Source: an uncultured Pelagibacteraceae bacterium
GTDB taxonomy: Bacteria > Pseudomonadota > Alphaproteobacteria > Pelagibacterales > Pelagibacteraceae
Assembly (NCBI GenBank): GCA_902590625.1
Contig: CACIXL010000001.1
Location: 1-64,000 of the forward strand
Length of the DNA: 64,000 nt
Direction: 5' to 3'
Shown: piece by piece, positions 62,829 through 64,000 of the stretch
Layout of the letters: each line of letters begins with the position of its first letter
How positions within the stretch are numbered: the first letter of the stretch is position 1
Position numbers and translations under genes: made by a program
The notes under the pieces: model-generated
Databases searched by the model: none
What the model saw: only the letters and a program-made list of their open reading frames with translations
Told to the model about the DNA's origin: nothing

Positions 62829-63659
62829 TTAGATTTCAAGGCTAGTATGTTTTATTTCTGAAACTGGACCTCTCATAAATATATTAAGATCTGAGTCAAT
62901 TTTAATATTTAAACTTCCTTCTTCAAATTTAATATTGATATCATTTTTTGTTAACTTCTTGATAAATGCTGCAACAGCAGTCGCACAAGCTGCTGTTCCA
63001 CACGCTTTTGTTAATCCTGCGCCTCGTTCCCAAACATTGACTGTAATATTATTTTCGTCGTCTATTTGTGCAAAAGTAACGTTAGTTCTTTCCGGAAATA
63101 ATTCATGAGTCTCTATTTTTGGTCCTAATATTTTTAGATCATATTCAAAACAATCTTTAACAAAAAAAATTATATGCGGGTTTCCCACGTTGAGGCTAAA
63201 TCCATCGGTGAATTTTTTACCATCAACATCTAGAGTTATATTTTTGTGATCTAACTTTTCTTTTAATGGAATTTTATTCCACTCAAATACAGGTTTCCCC
63301 ATTTCCAGTTGAACATCTGACTTCCCAACAATTTTTGCATTAAGCATTCTATTATTGGTTTTTAATTTAATTTCTTTATTATTTAAGTCTTTACTCAACA
63401 AGTAAGCCACACACCTACTTCCATTTCCACATGCACTTACCTCGCCTCCATCTGAATTAAAAATGGTAATGGGAAAAGTATTTTTAATTTCTTTTTCAAT
63501 AAATATAATTTGATCAAATTCAATGTTACGATGAAAAGATTTTAGATTTCCCAAATGAATTATTTTTTCTTTAGGTATATTTATGGATTTTTCTCTTCTA
63601 TCTATGATAATAAATCTATTACCTAAACCATCCATTCTAAAAGCTTTAATCAAAGGCAT
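62829..63659 (-). CDS. dapF: Diaminopimelate epimerase
   Basis: KAFRMDGLGNRFIIID, CGNGSRCVAYLL, VGNPHIIFFV, RGAGLTKACGTAACAT. Confidence 0.97.
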   Translation of the reverse strand: MPLIKAFRMDGLGNRFIIIDRREKSINIPKEKIIHLGNLKSFHRNIEFDQIIFIEKEIKNTFPITIFNSDGGEVSACGNGSRCVAYLLSKDLNNKEIKLKTNNRMLNAKIVGKSDVQLEMGKPVFEWNKIPLKEKLDHKNITLDVDGKKFTDGFSLNVGNPHIIFFVKDCFEYDLKILGPKIETHELFPERTNVTFAQIDDENNITVNVWERGAGLTKACGTAACATAVAAFIKKLTKNDINIKFEEGSLNIKIDSDLNIFMRGPVSEIKHTSLEI

Positions 63660-63699
63660 ATTAGTAGATTAGTATAATTATTCATTGACTTTTAAAACC

Positions 63700-63826
63700 C
63701 CAAATTGTAGTTTCCACGAACTTTCCGCAAATACTTAAGTTTTTGCGGTGCTCTTGAAAACAAGAGTGTCGACACTAGTCAGCGAAGGTTCGCCCACTAG
63801 TGCGATAGGTGTTGGACGTTATAAAA
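63700..63826 (+). promoter_or_regulatory. Structured high-GC leader upstream of ffh, candidate cis-regulatory RNA
   Basis: Hairpins: CCGCAAA (63725-63731)/TTTGCGG (63742-63748); CTCTTG (63751-63756)/CAAGAG (63761-63766); CACTAGT (63773-63779)/ACTAGTG (63796-63802) with nested GCGAA/TTCGC. Ends directly at the ffh start. Confidence 0.78.
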
Positions 63827-64000
63827 ATGTTTGAAAACTTAACAAATAAATTAGAAAATATTTTTTCTAAACTAAAAAGTGCCCCTTCCTTAACGGAAGA
63901 ACAAGTGGACTCTGGACTTAAAGAAATACGCTTAGCTTTATTAGAGGCCGACGTAGCGCTGCCAGTTGTTAAAGATTTCGTTGAAAATGTAAAACCAAAA
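63827..64000 (+). CDS. ffh: Signal recognition particle protein Ffh (3' end cut by window edge)
   Basis: MFENLTNKLENIFSKLKSAPSLTEEQVDSGLKEIRLALLEADVALPVVKDFVENVKPK; canonical Ffh N domain. Not in the ORF track. Confidence 0.97.
   Translation, partial: MFENLTNKLENIFSKLKSAPSLTEEQVDSGLKEIRLALLEADVALPVVKDFVENVKPK

Noticed and set aside
62238-62832. Plus-strand ORFs opposite ftsY
   Set aside because: Shadow ORFs of ftsY on the opposite strand.
63700-63826. 4.5S SRP RNA (ffs) adjacent to ffh
   Set aside because: The conserved SRP domain IV core (a GGAAGGAAGCAGCC-like segment) is not present; the hairpin arrangement fits a leader, not ffs.
1-64000. CRISPR arrays, IS elements, prophage, toxin-antitoxin or defence islands
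   Set aside because: No regularly spaced direct repeats, transposase/integrase motifs or defence proteins were seen; the window is dominated by core genes.

Overview
AT-rich, gene-dense, syntenic chromosome of an alphaproteobacterium. Low GC, very short intergenic spacers and gene content suggest the SAR11/Pelagibacterales lineage (inference). I see about 65 protein genes, one tRNA-Gly(GCC), two clear hairpin terminators, and no CRISPR array, IS element or prophage. Main blocks: mnmG/mnmE/ubiH-like; ftsK-lolA; HIT-his cluster; hslVU; smr/Tim44/fxsA/secB; dnaQ-coaE-aroE-maf-ppsR diverging from hemE-hemH-hemJ-rho; purH/heparinase-like/rpe; Na+:solute symporter; acs; tsaD/hemC/hemD; folD/argG; ccmCDEFGH; an alpha-hydroxyacid block (lldD-like, aminotransferase, glcDEF, 2-hydroxyacid dehydrogenase, TRAP transporter, amidase); ftsY/dapF and the start of ffh at the right edge. 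Best items for follow-up: (1) the ppsR/hemE intergenic region as candidate oriC with DnaA-box-like TTATNAACA repeats; (2) a high-GC, hairpin-rich leader before ffh; (3) a roughly 60-residue Lys/Arg tail on acetyl-CoA synthetase with its own strong ribosome-binding site; (4) a one-base A-tract frameshift in mnmE; (5) an unassigned structured RNA candidate between hspQ and ccmC; (6) a 59-aa membrane ORF absent from the supplied ORF track. All calls are by eye from translated sequence; no searches were run.
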